Source: an uncultured Clostridia bacterium
GTDB lineage: Bacteria; Bacillota; Clostridia; Christensenellales; UBA1242
Direction of reading: 5' to 3'
NCBI GenBank assembly: GCA_946635125.1
Contig: CAMPBB010000028.1
Coordinates: 1 to 7,084 of the forward strand
Length of the DNA: 7,084 nt
The notes under the pieces: generated by a model
Told to the model about the DNA's origin: nothing
Database searches by the model: none
What the model saw: only the letters and a program-made list of their open reading frames with translations
Part shown: positions 6,425 through 7,084 of the stretch, piece after piece
Numbering within the stretch: the first letter of the stretch is position 1
How the letters are laid out: every line of letters begins with the position of its first letter
Program-made: the position numbers and the translations under genes

Positions 6425-6439
6425 GCACTTGACAAGTGC
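6425..6439. promoter_or_regulatory. Perfect 15-bp palindrome over the tRNA promoter -35 box
   Basis: GCACTTGACAAGTGC is a 7-1-7 inverted repeat centred on A6432, and its centre contains the TTGACA -35 box. As DNA it could be a repressor or activator site controlling the tRNA operon. As RNA read from upstream it could form a short stem (GCACTT/AAGTGC) followed by TTTT, a possible backup terminator. The sequence alone does not separate these. Confidence 0.5.
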
Positions 6440-6457
6440 TTTTAGATATGATAAACT
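6429..6457 (+). promoter_or_regulatory. Promoter of the tRNA operon
   Basis: TTGACA (6429-6434), a 17-base spacer ending in TGA (extended -10), then TAAACT (6452-6457, four of six). The predicted start near 6464 lies about 22 bases before the mature 5' end of tRNA-Gly. No other promoter is evident between the upstream terminator and the tRNA cluster. Confidence 0.7.
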
Positions 6458-6483
6458 TTTTGAGTAACTTAAAAAAAGTTTAT
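6451..6483. repeat. 11-bp perfect inverted repeat over the -10 box and tRNA leader
   Basis: ATAAACTTTTT (6451-6461) is the exact reverse complement of AAAAAGTTTAT (6473-6483), with 11 bases between. The left arm contains the -10 box and the right arm ends two bases before tRNA-Gly. Transcripts starting near 6464 would contain only the right arm, so any role is likely at the DNA level. Confidence 0.5.
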
Positions 6484-6485
6484 GT

Positions 6486-6559
<74 letters not shown>

Positions 6560-6600
6560 CTATATCGTAGAATATAGAAATTCAATAATCTCCCACATAT

Positions 6601-6677
6601 GCGCCTGTAGCTCAACTGGATAGAGCAACGCCCTTCTAAGGCGTAGGTCGGGGGTTCGAGTCCCTCCAGGCGTGCCA
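6601..6677 (+). tRNA. tRNA-Arg (anticodon TCT)
   Basis: Acceptor GCGCCTG (6601-6607) pairs with CAGGCGT (6667-6673), the first pair being G-T; discriminator G and encoded CCA follow. Anticodon arm ACGCC/GGCGT with loop CTTCTAA gives anticodon TCT (6635-6637), reading AGA/AGG, the preferred Arg codons of AT-rich genomes. The T arm GGGGG-TTCGAGT-CCCTC has one G-T pair. The 41-base spacer before it holds a small CTATAT/ATATAG hairpin (6560-6577). Confidence 0.95.
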
Positions 6678-6696
6678 TTAGGGGTGACCCCACTAT

Positions 6697-6773
6697 GGTG
6701 GATGTAGCTTAGCTGGTAGAGCGCCAGGTTGTGGCCCTGGAGGTCGTGGGTTCGAGTCCCACCTTTCACCCCA
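6697..6773 (+). tRNA. tRNA-His (anticodon GTG)
   Basis: The extra 5' G (G-1, 6697) faces discriminator C (6770), the hallmark of tRNA-His. Anticodon arm CCAGG/CCTGG with loop TTGTGGC gives GTG (6731-6733). T arm GTGGG-TTCGAGT-CCCAC is perfect; CCA is encoded. The acceptor stem is weak: GTGGATG (6698-6704) against CTTTCAC (6763-6769) gives G4-U69 and a U6-U67 mismatch. Its 5' spacer holds the short hairpin GGGGTGACCCC (6681-6691). Confidence 0.92.
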
Positions 6774-6800
6774 CTAATTCATCACAGTTTTTTGTGATAA

Positions 6801-6876
6801 AGGGGTGTCGCCAAGCGGTAAGGCACTTGACTCTGACTCAAGCATTTCGAGGGTTCGAATCCTTCCACCCCTGCCA
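6801..6876 (+). tRNA. tRNA-Gln (anticodon CTG)
   Basis: Acceptor AGGGGTG (6801-6807) pairs with CACCCCT (6866-6872), then discriminator G and encoded CCA. Anticodon arm CTTGA/TCAAG with loop CTCTGAC gives CTG (6833-6835), which reads only CAG. T arm is GAGGG-TTCGAAT-CCTTC. The first pair is A1-U72 rather than the U1-A72 usual in bacterial tRNA-Gln, and the variable region is six bases (CATTTC). A 6-bp hairpin, ATCACA/TGTGAT (6781-6798), precedes it. A dedicated CAG-reading tRNA is notable in an AT-rich genome. Confidence 0.92.
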
Positions 6877-6988
6877 AGTAGCCAAAAAGCGAGGCAACCC
6901 CAAACTTTTGGGAGATTAAAACAAAGGTGCGTGCAACGCATGCAAGAGGACCGAGCAAGAGTGAAGTCCCAAAACTAGGCTCACACTT
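6877..6988 (+). ncRNA. Candidate structured RNA in the Gln-Gln tRNA spacer
   Basis: This 112-base spacer is visibly richer in G and C than the other intergenic DNA here. AGCC (6880-6883) can pair with GGCT (6978-6981). Inside that, TTTTGGGA (6906-6913) is exactly complementary to TCCCAAAA (6967-6974). Inside that again, TGCGT (6928-6932) and ACGCA (6936-6940) form a hairpin. GGAC (6948-6951) with GTCC (6966-6969) and CCCAA (6899-6903) with TTGGG (6908-6912) are competing alternatives. It is not a tRNA (no T loop, no CCA), nor any RNA family I recognise. It would be co-transcribed with the tRNAs, so it could be a processing element, a small RNA, or a decayed gene. Confidence 0.35.
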
Positions 6989-7063
6989 AGGGGTGTAGCC
7001 AAGTGGTAAGGCACAAGACTTTGACTCTTGCATGCGTAGGTTCAAATCCTGCCACCCCAGCCA
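6989..7063 (+). tRNA. tRNA-Gln (anticodon TTG) with A1-A72 mismatch
   Basis: Anticodon arm CAAGA/TCTTG with loop CTTTGAC gives TTG (7021-7023). T arm GTAGG-TTCAAAT-CCTGC, acceptor 3' strand CACCCCA (7053-7059), discriminator G and encoded CCA. The 5' strand is AGGGGTG (6989-6995), so six acceptor pairs form but position 1 is A opposite A72. The first 26 bases match the tRNA-Gln(CTG) gene at 24 positions, whereas the anticodon and T arms differ, as if the 5' half had been copied from its neighbour. It is the last gene in the window; only an A/T-rich tail follows. Confidence 0.92.
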
Positions 7064-7084
7064 AAAAATTTTTTTCAAAAAGTT

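Noticed and set aside
7064..7084. AAAAAATTTTTTT at the end as a terminator of the tRNA operon
   Set aside because: The A/T self-complementarity has no GC stem and no loop of usable size, and the window ends before more can be seen.

Overview
This is an AT-rich bacterial window with short leaders, clear Shine-Dalgarno sites and near-consensus sigma-A promoters. Most promoters carry an extended TGn -10 element. TGA is a genuine stop codon (it ends the large sulfatase-fold gene) and tryptophan is read from TGG, so this is not a Mycoplasma-type code. The gene families (LtaS-like enzyme, zinc macrodomain, TraX-like membrane protein) and the CCA-encoding tRNA genes point to a low-GC Firmicute (Bacilli or Clostridia), probably an uncultured lineage. 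That placement is an inference.

Layout. Positions 1-68 probably hold the last codons of an upstream gene. It is closely followed by a 671-residue LtaS-like membrane phosphoglycerol transferase (83-2098, +). The stop codon of that gene lies inside the -35 box of a perfect-consensus promoter driving a 178-residue acidic protein of unknown function (2150-2686, +). That gene ends at a bidirectional hairpin terminator facing a minus-strand block: mscL (5024-4416), a Zn-type macrodomain ADP-ribosyl hydrolase (4308-3469) and a TraX-family membrane protein (3399-2710), each with its own promoter. Divergent from mscL is a 392-residue protein (5173-6351, +) whose C-terminal half looks like a degenerate Sir2 (NAD-binding) domain, followed by a strong terminator.

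From 6425 to the end is a tRNA operon on the plus strand: Gly(TCC), Arg(TCT), His(GTG), Gln(CTG), Gln(TTG), all encoding CCA. Its promoter is unusual: the -35 box sits in a perfect 15-bp palindrome and the -10 box in an 11-bp inverted repeat. Between the two Gln genes is a GC-richer 112-bp spacer with nested complementary segments that may encode a structured RNA. Several tRNAs have odd features: C at position 55 in Gly, a U-U acceptor mismatch in His, and A1-A72 in Gln(TTG).

How the parts relate. The envelope theme (LtaS-like enzyme, MscL, TraX-like protein) is housekeeping. The macrodomain hydrolase removes ADP-ribose, and the Sir2-like protein may bind NAD or ADP-ribose. Their proximity recalls the known pairing of Zn-macrodomains with class M sirtuins, but here the two genes are not in one operon, mscL separates them, and the Sir2-like protein is not a canonical class M sirtuin. 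I see no clear complete new system. The best candidates for novelty are the Sir2-like protein, the strongly promoted unknown protein, the tRNA promoter architecture and the Gln-Gln spacer RNA.
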